Shown here one piece after another: positions 1-5,593 of a DNA stretch of 7,178 nt. The position numbers were made by a program, and so were the translations under genes. This DNA is from Methylotenera sp. (lineage in GTDB: Bacteria; Pseudomonadota; Gammaproteobacteria; Burkholderiales; Methylophilaceae). The stretch lies in NCBI GenBank assembly GCA_013816325.1, contig JACDEP010000103.1, forward strand, positions 1 through 7,178, in the 5' to 3' direction. The first letter of the stretch is position 1. Every line of letters begins with the position of its first letter. A model generated the notes under the pieces. It saw only the letters and a program-made list of their open reading frames with translations, searched no databases and was not told where the DNA came from.

Positions 1-1
1 A

Positions 2-841
2 CTTTCTACTGCCGCAATCGGTATGGTCTCGGCTTTAACTGTCGCTTGCTCACCTGTTAAGACCCTGAATGCATTTGTGCCTAGTGATAATTATGAGCTG
101 CATGCCGACATTGCCTATGGCAGTTTGCCGCGTCAGCGCCTTGATGTTTATCTGCCCAAGCAGCACCAGGGAAAACCTCCGGTCGTGCTGTTCTTCTATG
201 GCGGAAGCTGGGATTCAGGGAATAAAGACAATTATAAATTCGCTGCGGAAGCTTTTACATCAAGCGGTTTTATTGCTGTGATTCCAGATTACCGCGTCTA
301 TCCTGAAGTGAAGTTTCCTGAATTTATGGCCGATCCGGCCAAGGCGGCACGCTGGGTAAAAGACCATATAGAGGCATTAGGCGGAGACCCTGAGCGTGTA
401 TTCTTGACTGGGCATTCTGCAGGGGCACAAATTGTAATAATGCTGGCATTGAATGAAGAGTATTTGGCAAAAGAACAGTTAAAACCAAGTGACTTTCGCG
501 GTACGATAGGTTTAGCGGGTCCTTATGACTTTTTACCACTTACCAGTGAACGCCTAAAGATCATATTCGGCCCAGAAGACCAGCGTTGGAAATCACAGCC
601 TATCAACTTTGTAACAGGTCACAACCAGCCTATGCTGCTATTGGTGGGCTTAAAAGATGGCACTGTGGGCACACATAATACTTATAACCTGGCCGCTAAA
701 ATCAAACTAAAGGGTGGGCCGGTGCAAGTAGTTGAATTCCCAAATTATGGGCATATCGACATGGCGGCTAAGTTAGCTAAGCCTTTAAGAGGCGACGGTG
801 ATCTCCTTAAGCCAATGGTAGACTTCATTAAGCAACATTAA
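2..841 (+). CDS. Alpha/beta hydrolase (carboxylesterase-like), probable lipoprotein, 5' partial
   Basis: Predicted serine esterase of the alpha/beta-hydrolase fold (COG0657-like); the substrate cannot be told from sequence. The reading frame is open to the window edge. The visible N-terminus (LSTAAIGMVSALTVAC) looks like the hydrophobic part and cleavage site of a lipoprotein signal peptide, so the true start is probably upstream and ATG 23 is not it: no Shine-Dalgarno precedes it. Lipobox fit is imperfect (T-V-A before Cys at 47-49). Counting from ATG 23, the mature part carries YGGSW (59-63) where HGGGW is usual for the oxyanion loop, then DYRVYPE (89-95), the nucleophile elbow GHSAG (130-134, Ser132), a likely catalytic Asp212 in GLKDGTV and His244 in NYGHID. 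The complete triad suggests an active enzyme, probably membrane-anchored facing the periplasm. It converges with ald. Family assignment is firm; lipidation is inferred. Confidence 0.85.
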   Translation, partial: LSTAAIGMVSALTVACSPVKTLNAFVPSDNYELHADIAYGSLPRQRLDVYLPKQHQGKPPVVLFFYGGSWDSGNKDNYKFAAEAFTSSGFIAVIPDYRVYPEVKFPEFMADPAKAARWVKDHIEALGGDPERVFLTGHSAGAQIVIMLALNEEYLAKEQLKPSDFRGTIGLAGPYDFLPLTSERLKIIFGPEDQRWKSQPINFVTGHNQPMLLLVGLKDGTVGTHNTYNLAAKIKLKGGPVQVVEFPNYGHIDMAAKLAKPLRGDGDLLKPMVDFIKQH

Positions 842-847
842 TGCTTA
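829..847. terminator. Weak stem-loop at the convergent gene ends
   Basis: TAAGCA (829-834) and TGCTTA (842-847) can pair across a 7-nt loop that spans the 3-bp gap between the hydrolase stop and the ald stop. The stem is only 6 bp, AT-rich and lacks a convincing U-tract on either strand, so a bidirectional terminator function is speculative. Confidence 0.2.
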
Positions 848-1960
848 TTGTGATAGTGCCAAAGCTGGATCCCAGTAAGTAAATCCCAAGGCATCCGCTA
901 CGGCATGATGAGTGACTTTCCCTTGATGCACGTTGAGCCCATTGAGTAAATTTCGGTCTTCAAGCAAGGCTTGTAAACCATGATCTGCTAGCGTCAATAC
1001 ATACGGTAGTGTGGCATTATTCAAGGCATAAGTGGAGGTAGGCGGCACTGCGCCTGGCATATTGGCTACGCAGTAATGAATCACACCATCTACTAAATAA
1101 ATGGGTGAGTCATGCGTAGTAGGCCGAGAAGTCTCACAACAGCCACCTTGGTCTATCGCAACGTCAACAATCACACTGCCGGATTTCATACCGCGCACAA
1201 TATCGTGGGTAATTAATTTAGGCGCTGTAGCACCAGTAATTAGCACGGCACAGATTACCAAGTCGGCACTGATGCAATACTGCTTAATGGATTCGGCAGT
1301 GGAGAATACGGTATTCAGGCGATGTCCGAATTGCTTACGCAGATTAAGTAATACAGCGTTGTTTCGGTCTAGTACCGTCACCGCCGCTCCCATGCCAAGC
1401 GCTACTTCAATGGCATGCATCCCAACCAAGCCGCCGCCAATCACGGTTACCTTAGCTGACTCTACTCCTGAAACTCCTCCAAGCAGTATCCCTAAACCGC
1501 CATGCGCTTTTTCTAAAAAGTACGCGCCAGCCTGAACAGATAACCTGCCAGCTACTGCTGACATCGGTGCTAATAAAGGAAGTGTGCCATCGTCGGACGT
1601 GACCGTTTCATAAGCAATGCAGCTTGCGCCTGAGGCCATTAAGTCACTAGCCTGTTCCGGGTCTGGCGCAAGGTGTAAATAGGTGAACAGTATCTGCCCG
1701 GGGTGCAGCCATTTACGTTCGTAAAGCAGGGGTTCTTTGACCTTGACGATTAGTTGCGCGTGTTTAAATACTTCCTGGGCTGAGGCAACGATGCTTGCAC
1801 CTGCGTCCTGATAGTGAGTATCGCTAACCTCTATGCCAGTGCCGGCATTGGATTCGACGATAACCTCATGTCCATGGGCAACAAGCTCCCGCACACTGGT
1901 TGGCACCAAGCCAACCCTGTACTCACGTACTTTGATTTCTTTGGGGACACCAATGAGCAT
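845..1960 (-). CDS. ald: Alanine dehydrogenase (EC 1.4.1.1)
   Basis: Cytosolic NAD-dependent enzyme that interconverts L-alanine and pyruvate plus ammonium; it can serve alanine catabolism or ammonium assimilation. The 371-aa length is normal for the family. The N-terminal MLIGVPKEIK is typical. Residues matching known Ald active-site positions are present: Arg15 (YRVGLVP), Lys75 (KVKEP), His96 (YLHLAPD) and Asp270 (VDVAIDQGG). The Rossmann nucleotide-binding loop is GGGLVG (175-180), followed by Asp198 at the end of the next strand, which fits NAD rather than NADP. Strong family blocks continue through HYCVANMPGAVPPTST (295-310) and NNATLPYVL (314-322). The ATG start has AAAGG about 10 nt upstream. 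It appears monocistronic: 172 bp separate it from the upstream gene, and that spacer contains dyads that may bind a regulator. Close relatives include pyridine nucleotide transhydrogenase alpha subunits, but the length and Ald-specific residues argue for Ald. Confidence 0.97.
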   Translation of the reverse strand: MLIGVPKEIKVREYRVGLVPTSVRELVAHGHEVIVESNAGTGIEVSDTHYQDAGASIVASAQEVFKHAQLIVKVKEPLLYERKWLHPGQILFTYLHLAPDPEQASDLMASGASCIAYETVTSDDGTLPLLAPMSAVAGRLSVQAGAYFLEKAHGGLGILLGGVSGVESAKVTVIGGGLVGMHAIEVALGMGAAVTVLDRNNAVLLNLRKQFGHRLNTVFSTAESIKQYCISADLVICAVLITGATAPKLITHDIVRGMKSGSVIVDVAIDQGGCCETSRPTTHDSPIYLVDGVIHYCVANMPGAVPPTSTYALNNATLPYVLTLADHGLQALLEDRNLLNGLNVHQGKVTHHAVADALGFTYWDPALALSQ

Positions 1961-1998
1961 GATGCTAGTGCCTTTAAGTTTCCTATAAAGGGGACTTC

Positions 1999-2021
1999 AA
2001 GTGGAAAATTAACTACCACTT
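1999..2021. promoter_or_regulatory. Candidate operator dyad upstream of ald
   Basis: AAGTGG (1999-2004) and CCACTT (2016-2021) form a perfect 6-bp inverted repeat around an 11-nt AT-rich centre, 39-61 bases upstream of the ald start codon. Read on the - strand, the inner part (2015-2001) matches the E. coli Lrp consensus YAGHAWATTWTDCTR at 11 of 15 positions by eye. Ald genes are controlled by Lrp/AsnC-family regulators in other bacteria, so an operator role is plausible but inferred. Confidence 0.35.
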
Positions 2022-2030
2022 TCTAAGGCA

Positions 2031-2036
2031 ATCATA
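2031..2036 (-). promoter_or_regulatory. Possible -10 element for ald
   Basis: On the - strand this reads TATGAT, five of six matches to the sigma-70 -10 consensus, about 70 nt upstream of the ald start. No good -35 hexamer lies 16-18 bp further upstream, so if it is used an activator may be needed. Weak evidence. Confidence 0.2.
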
Positions 2037-2132
2037 GCAGAGATAAACCGCTTACATTTATTCTTTAAGCTGCTATAAGAAAAGTGGAATAGGAAAGGAG
2101 TTATAGGAAATGAATAGGCACATAAAAGATTG

Positions 2133-2678
2133 TTAATGGGTTTGATGCTCAGCATTGTTTTCGGCATCCAGCATTTTATTTTCCAAAGTCTGGTGAATCT
2201 GTTCCATTAAAAAGTCTGTTGATTCACGGCCCAGTTTGGATTCACGCATAGCCATATGCCACTTTGAAATGCAGTTGCGCAAATCGGCTTCGTTATCGCA
2301 CTGATCAATTTTTTCCTTCAAAGTACGGCCCATCAACCCTAGGTAATCATCGGTGGCTTCTAATAAAATGGTTTTTACAGCGGCGATTTTTGCGGGATTA
2401 ATGGGAGGTGTTTCAGATTGCGTATCTAGAAATCTACCAAACATACCGGCCGTCTGAGCGCCTTTAGTACTGGTCTGGCTGCCGGCCGGATAGATAAACC
2501 CTTCAAGTTCTAGCTTTAACATGGTTTCTGTTAGCAATTCTTTTTTAAAGAATTTCTCCAGCTCTTCCATATTGCGGACACCGTTTACCAGTAATAATAC
2601 TTGGCGCTCCCTTACATTCAATGTCCGCCTATCATTGGTAAATTCGTTATAGCCAAGTGCTGATTTTTCGTACACCAT
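2133..2678 (-). CDS. Hypothetical protein with N-terminal winged-helix-like region
   Basis: A 181-aa soluble, charged protein that I do not recognise by name. It has no signal peptide or membrane segment. Residues 1-65 contain a helix-rich pattern (LNVRERQVLLLVNG at 20-33, then NMEELEKFF and LKLELEGFIYPAG). This resembles the small winged-helix-like N-terminus seen on many betaproteobacterial signalling-associated hypotheticals (RxxLLLLxDG followed by a helix and LxxxGLI). A low-complexity linker (67-95) leads to a helical C-terminal region (96-170) with DDYLGLMGRTLKEKI and ESTDFLMEQI, also resembling a helical domain common in such proteins. The start is ATG with only a weak GAG-type ribosome site about 10 nt upstream. 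It follows the Fae gene by 109 bp on the same strand and precedes ald. A regulatory or protein-interaction role is possible, but the function is unknown. Confidence 0.8.
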   Translation of the reverse strand: MVYEKSALGYNEFTNDRRTLNVRERQVLLLVNGVRNMEELEKFFKKELLTETMLKLELEGFIYPAGSQTSTKGAQTAGMFGRFLDTQSETPPINPAKIAAVKTILLEATDDYLGLMGRTLKEKIDQCDNEADLRNCISKWHMAMRESKLGRESTDFLMEQIHQTLENKMLDAENNAEHQTH

Positions 2679-2686
2679 TTTTTATA

Positions 2687-2699
2687 TTCTCACTGAGAA
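2687..2699 (-). promoter_or_regulatory. Small hairpin just upstream of the hypothetical gene start
   Basis: TTCTC and GAGAA (5 bp each) flank a 3-nt loop, ending 8 nt before the ATG on the - strand. The GAG of the 3' arm is the only Shine-Dalgarno-like sequence there, so folding could hide the ribosome site. The stem is short, so the effect is uncertain. Confidence 0.25.
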
Positions 2700-2732
2700 A
2701 TTTTATGGCGTAGCTTACGAAATGATTGTTAC

Positions 2733-2764
2733 ATTAAAATTGCAGTTATATTAAAGATTTTAAT
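2733..2764. repeat. 8-bp AT-rich inverted repeat between the Fae gene and the hypothetical gene
   Basis: ATTAAAAT (2733-2740) and ATTTTAAT (2757-2764) are exact reverse complements separated by 16 nt. They flank a possible -10 element (2745-2750) of the hypothetical gene. They could be an operator or a chance AT-rich match; there is no T-tract arrangement typical of a terminator. Confidence 0.35.
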
Positions 2765-2771
2765 TAGCCAA
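2745..2771 (-). promoter_or_regulatory. Possible promoter of the hypothetical gene
   Basis: Read on the - strand, TTGGCT (2771-2766) and TATAAC (2750-2745) resemble -35 and -10 hexamers (4/6 and 5/6) with a 15-bp spacer, which is shorter than ideal. It lies about 70 nt upstream of the start codon. Confidence 0.22.
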
Positions 2772-2787
2772 TTGTTTAGATCTCATC

Positions 2788-3309
2788 TTAATAATCATGT
2801 GCAGATAGGGGATGGTGGACACCGGAACTGCCTTCTATTACTTCTTGGGCACTAGGCCAGCCGGTTACGGCACGTTTTATGGCAAGCTTAGTCGCTTCGT
2901 AATTCCAGTCCTGTATTTTGGTATTATCCTCAGCGTCCCAATGAATGAATACGCCGATGCAGATAAATATATCATCGGCTTCATCCAGCGGAATTACCCC
3001 TTCTTTAACGGAATCAGAGACGGCTTTGGCTACTCCAGATTGTGCAACGCCGAACATCTGCACAGCCTGTTTGGCATTTTTGATATCGACTTTATTGAAC
3101 ATGACTGTAGCGGGTTTTGCCATAAGGTTAGGCGTGACCATGGCCAGTAATGCATTATCGCCTCGCTTTTGGTTGGTGAGTGTTAAACAAAAAGCGGTTT
3201 CTACAGCACTGCCGCGCGGACCCATGATTAAATCCACATGCGCGACTTCATTGCCTTCGCCCACCATTGCTTCACCGACCAAAACCTTGTTGATTTTTAA
3301 CACTTTCAT
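2788..3309 (-). CDS. fae: Formaldehyde-activating enzyme (Fae) family protein
   Basis: Fae catalyses condensation of formaldehyde with tetrahydromethanopterin to methylene-H4MPT in the cytoplasm, the entry step of H4MPT-linked formaldehyde oxidation. The product is 173 aa from ATG 3309. A longer reading from TTG 3339 is possible, but ATG 3309 has AGAAAGG 9 nt upstream and matches the usual Fae N-terminus. Family blocks, counted from this ATG: KINKVLVGEAMVGEGNEVAH (5-24, with the conserved His24 proposed as catalytic acid), GPRGSAVETAF (30-40), MFNKVDIKNA (70-79), QAVQMFG (81-87), GVFIHW (119-124) and NYEATKLAI (136-144). It departs from the canonical enzyme I remember at several places: PNLMAKPAT instead of PNLPCKPNT (60-68), MFGVAQ instead of MFGPAQ, and a divergent tail. 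It may therefore be a paralogue rather than the main Fae. No other H4MPT-pathway genes are visible beside it. Family is certain; catalytic role is probable. Confidence 0.93.
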   Translation of the reverse strand: MKVLKINKVLVGEAMVGEGNEVAHVDLIMGPRGSAVETAFCLTLTNQKRGDNALLAMVTPNLMAKPATVMFNKVDIKNAKQAVQMFGVAQSGVAKAVSDSVKEGVIPLDEADDIFICIGVFIHWDAEDNTKIQDWNYEATKLAIKRAVTGWPSAQEVIEGSSGVHHPLSAHDY

Positions 3310-3318
3310 GACGCCAAA

Positions 3319-3325
3319 CCTTTCT
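3319..3325 (-). promoter_or_regulatory. Ribosome binding site that fixes the Fae start
   Basis: AGAAAGG on the - strand lies 9 nt before ATG 3309. It falls inside the reading frame of the longer TTG-started version, which argues for the shorter, 173-aa product. Confidence 0.6.
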
Positions 3326-3358
3326 ATTTTTAAATTCAATTAAGGAATGAATTAGTAA

Positions 3359-3372
3359 CAAGTTTTAACTTG
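3359..3372. promoter_or_regulatory. 14-bp palindrome upstream of the Fae gene
   Basis: CAAGTTTTAACTTG consists of perfect 6-bp arms (CAAGTT/AACTTG) around a 2-nt centre, 50-63 bases upstream of the Fae ATG. Its compact symmetry suits a dimeric DNA-binding protein, and it overlaps the possible -10 region. The operator role is inferred. Confidence 0.45.
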
Positions 3373-3389
3373 CATGATACATATGACAA
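3362..3389 (-). promoter_or_regulatory. Possible promoter of the Fae gene
   Basis: On the - strand TTGTCA (3389-3384) matches the -35 consensus at 5/6, and after a 16-bp spacer TAAAAC (3367-3362) matches the -10 at 4/6. The implied leader is about 45-50 nt. The upstream tandem repeats would sit where activators usually bind. Moderate to weak evidence. Confidence 0.3.
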
Positions 3390-3439
3390 AAAACTAACAG
3401 CGGCAGTAAATAAAAAAGAAATTGGTTACATTCTTTTCT

Positions 3440-3494
3440 ACTAATCGTTTTTAACTATTTCGTTATAACTATGTCGTTTAATCATGTCGTTTTA
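3440..3494. repeat. Four imperfect 13-14 bp tandem repeats
   Basis: Four adjacent units resembling ACTATGTCGTTTTA run at 3440-3453, 3454-3467, 3468-3480 and 3481-3494. All share the TCGTT core at 3445, 3460, 3474 and 3487 (spacings 15, 14, 13). The last unit contains the stop codon of the diguanylate cyclase gene. The array ends about 130 bp upstream of the Fae ATG on the same strand. It may be a multi-site binding region for a regulator of the Fae gene, or a neutral degenerate repeat. Confidence 0.65.
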
Positions 3495-4964
3495 TTCAGC
3501 TAACATCACTTGATTTCGACCGGCAGCCTTGGCGCGATATAAAGCTGTATCTGCCGCCTTCATCAATCCTACGGAGGTATCTGCATCGTGCGGGTATTCA
3601 GATACGCCCAGTGAAGCCGTAACACCGTTTAAATTTTTTCCTTGGTAAACAAACTCATGCTGTTCAATGGCGGCCCGCATGCTTTCTGCGCGCATTGCTG
3701 CGATTTCTTTAGATGCGCCTGGCATCACCAACACTAATTCCTCACCACCAAATCGGCAGGCAATATCACCGCTTCTCAATTTGGAGCGTAGCAGTTCAGC
3801 AATTTCTACCAATACAAAGTCGCCTGCATCATGCCCATGTGTATCATTGTATTGTTTGAAGTGGTCGATATCGATCATGATAAAACCCAAATGTTGGTCC
3901 GAGCGCTTGCCATTACTTAATTCACGGGCCAGGGTTTCTTCTAGGTAGCGACGGTTGAATAACTTAGTCAAAGGGTCACGTACGGAGCGGTTACGCAGGG
4001 CTTCACGCAGTTTTAAGCTCACGAGTGCCATGGCCAAGTTATCAGCCGCCATCGCAATCAAGCGGGTGCGGGACTCCTTAGAGGTCCGCAACTTTCCATT
4101 CTCATTAGAAACATTGGATGAACCCAAAGTGACGGTAAGTACGCCTATCATTTCACCTTGAGCAATCACTGGTGCGCATACATAGCCATCTTTGCACTGA
4201 CCATGAATATGATTGCAGACGATCACATCATCTGCACCATCTACCACATGCACCTTGCCTTGGCGCAAGCCCCAGCAATCATCAGGGGAAATAGTCGGTT
4301 GCGATAGACTTTGATCATCGCCCCATCTGGCAGCTGTTTCTACCATGCTATGGGCTTCGTCAAATAAATACAGCACACCGGAATAGTCAGCAAAAATCTT
4401 TTTTGCATAATGTTCGATAATCGGGTGGGTCTCATCCAAGGAAAGACAAACCTGCAAGTAGGAGTTCAGCTCATTGATGAACTGCATTTCCTTGTTGTGC
4501 TGGGTCAGTTCTAGTTGAGAAAGACGTAATTGATCCTCATGATTTTTACGATCAGTCACATCGCTAGATGAGCCGATAAAACCGGCAAATTTTCCATCTT
4601 TATTAAGGTAAGGCTCGCCAGTATCCAGCACATAGCGGTATTGGCCATCTGCCCGTCGTAAACGGTATTCCATCTGGAATGAGGTATGGTCAACGAATGC
4701 ATCACTAAAGGTTTTCATGCAAGGGTCGAAATCGTCCGGATGTAAGGCCTTTACCCATGCATCGCTCGCTAATGGCGCATGATCAGATGAGCCGCTGATG
4801 AATTTCTTCCATTTTAAATTGGTGAAAACGACTTTACCTTCAGCATTGGTAAGCCACAGCATGACTGGGGCATCTTCAGCAACAATACGAAAATCGGTGC
4901 TTTCTAATATTGCAAGAGGATTTAAACTGTCGTCTACGCTTACGGGGGTTTTATTTTTATTCAC
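3492..4964 (-). CDS. Diguanylate cyclase with PAS, GAF and GGDEF domains
   Basis: Predicted to make c-di-GMP from two GTP under control of two sensory domains. No membrane segment or signal peptide is seen, so it is probably cytosolic. Counted from GTG 4964 (490 aa): PAS with its PAC end at about 24-140 (FIGSSSDVTDRK), a short linker helix at about 140-165, GAF at about 165-315, then GGDEF at about 325-488. The cyclase signature is GGEEL (406-410), the usual active variant. An RSGD inhibitory site (397-400) lies exactly five residues before it, so product feedback is expected. DPLTKLFNRRYLE (330-342) and MIDIDHFK (363-370, metal-binding Asp) are intact. There is no EAL domain. The GAF carries a Cys/His-rich loop (250-263). 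A TTG at 4982 would add six residues, but the GTG has GGAAGGA five bases upstream. The gene lies between ychJ and the Fae gene with 174- and 182-bp gaps, so it is probably transcribed alone. The ligand is unknown. Confidence 0.93.
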   Translation of the reverse strand: MNKNKTPVSVDDSLNPLAILESTDFRIVAEDAPVMLWLTNAEGKVVFTNLKWKKFISGSSDHAPLASDAWVKALHPDDFDPCMKTFSDAFVDHTSFQMEYRLRRADGQYRYVLDTGEPYLNKDGKFAGFIGSSSDVTDRKNHEDQLRLSQLELTQHNKEMQFINELNSYLQVCLSLDETHPIIEHYAKKIFADYSGVLYLFDEAHSMVETAARWGDDQSLSQPTISPDDCWGLRQGKVHVVDGADDVIVCNHIHGQCKDGYVCAPVIAQGEMIGVLTVTLGSSNVSNENGKLRTSKESRTRLIAMAADNLAMALVSLKLREALRNRSVRDPLTKLFNRRYLEETLARELSNGKRSDQHLGFIMIDIDHFKQYNDTHGHDAGDFVLVEIAELLRSKLRSGDIACRFGGEELVLVMPGASKEIAAMRAESMRAAIEQHEFVYQGKNLNGVTASLGVSEYPHDADTSVGLMKAADTALYRAKAAGRNQVMLAE

Positions 4965-4969
4965 AGTAG

Positions 4970-4976
4970 TCCTTCC
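4970..4976 (-). promoter_or_regulatory. Ribosome binding site of the diguanylate cyclase
   Basis: GGAAGGA on the - strand sits 5 nt before GTG 4964. It lies within the frame of the longer TTG-started version, which supports GTG as the real start. Confidence 0.65.
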
Positions 4977-5076
4977 AAACAAAGTTAATGAACTTAACGG
5001 GGCAGGATAGCAAGTGAGGAGGAGCCTTCCGACTTCACATTGTTCAGCCGAGCATTATTCATTAAGCGCTCTAATT

Positions 5077-5106
5077 GATATACATGCAAGTGACATCTCA
5101 AGACAA
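5077..5106 (-). promoter_or_regulatory. Possible promoter of the diguanylate cyclase gene
   Basis: On the - strand TTGTCT (5106-5101) and TATATC (5082-5077) resemble -35 and -10 hexamers (about 4/6 each) with an 18-bp spacer. They lie in the 174-bp gap after the YchJ gene. Weak evidence; the leader would be about 105 nt. Confidence 0.22.
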
Positions 5107-5138
5107 TTCAAAGCAACATTTCAAATAGACTGCGGCAA

Positions 5139-5570
5139 TTAATAGCTAGCATCACTACTCGCATTGGTGTCAGAGCCAATGAGGTAATACCAGCGGTTTT
5201 CTAAACGCACAAATTGGCTTAACTCACATAGCCGTGCGGCTTTACCGCCGATTTTATAACGTGCTACAAAGTGTACTGTGGCGGTAGGTTCGCTGGTTTC
5301 TACCTGCTTAACTTGCAAGCCTAACCATTTGATAGCTTGACCTTCATTAAGGTTCAGTGCCAGCGGACGGGTATCTGGATGCCAAGTGTGTAAGAGGTAT
5401 TGCTCTAGCTCTAAGACATAGGCTGTGTAACGAGAGCGCATGAGCGCTTCGGCAGACTGTGCTGCGGCACCTAGATGATAGGTTTCGCAGCAGGCTGGAT
5501 AAGATTTTCCACTTTCACATGGGCAAAAGTGATTAACAAACTTTTGAGAGGTTTGTTTATTTTTAGACAA
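5139..5570 (-). CDS. ychJ: YchJ-family SEC-C metal-binding protein (UPF0225)
   Basis: A 143-aa cytosolic protein of the YchJ/UPF0225 family, close in length to E. coli YchJ (about 150 aa). The N-terminus holds a SEC-C zinc-binding motif, CPCESGKSYPACC (Cys16, Cys18, Cys27, Cys28), like the one at the C-terminus of SecA. It is followed by the family block AEALMRSRYTAYVL (40-53) and TWHPDTRP (62-69). The rest forms an NTF2-like segment with LGLQV (83-87), VHFVARYKIGGKAARL (98-113) and RWYYLIG (129-135). The biochemical function of the family is not established. The start appears to be TTG: no ATG or GTG occurs in frame before residue 44, and no clear Shine-Dalgarno precedes it. It starts 23 bp after the prfC stop, so cotranscription and perhaps reinitiation after prfC are likely. 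No stem-loop terminator is visible after its stop. Confidence 0.92.
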   Translation of the reverse strand: MSKNKQTSQKFVNHFCPCESGKSYPACCETYHLGAAAQSAEALMRSRYTAYVLELEQYLLHTWHPDTRPLALNLNEGQAIKWLGLQVKQVETSEPTATVHFVARYKIGGKAARLCELSQFVRLENRWYYLIGSDTNASSDASY

Positions 5571-5593
5571 TGTTTTTTTCTGAAGAGAATCTT

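Larger units (their letters stand above)
1979..2110. repeat. Cluster of short repeats in the ald leader
   Basis: The gene-free segment upstream of ald holds AAGTGGAA twice (1999-2006, 2082-2089), ATAGGAAA twice in direct orientation (2089-2096, 2103-2110) and once inverted (1979-1986). Arms CTATAA (2073-2078) and TTATAG (2101-2106) also face each other. The density exceeds what I would expect casually in 130 bp, though the words are short and AT-rich. Confidence 0.4.

Noticed and set aside
1101..1535. + strand open frame of 144 codons opposite ald
   Set aside because: It lies wholly within the conserved Ald coding region on the other strand and shows no family motifs.
2110..2136. Mini-ORF of 8 codons (MNRHIKDC) on the + strand behind an AGGAAAGGAG-like sequence
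   Set aside because: No + strand gene follows for it to regulate, it overlaps the 3' end of the hypothetical gene on the other strand, and the purine-rich stretch is better explained as part of the ald-side repeats.
3337..3339. TTG as the start of the Fae gene (183 aa)
   Set aside because: The internal ATG at 3309 has a well-placed AGAAAGG and gives the usual Fae N-terminus; the ten extra residues do not resemble the family.
2945..3343. + strand open frame of 132 codons opposite the Fae gene
   Set aside because: The - strand encodes unmistakable Fae motifs; the + strand translation is unrecognisable and has no ribosome site of note.
2133..4964. A single cyclase-Fae-hypothetical operon acting as a dedicated formaldehyde signalling system
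   Set aside because: Gaps of 182 and 109 bp with possible promoters and repeats argue against one simple operon, and nothing in the proteins directly links them; kept only as a speculation in the findings.
4980..4982. TTG as the start of the diguanylate cyclase
   Set aside because: The Shine-Dalgarno GGAAGGA lies inside those first codons and points to GTG 4964.
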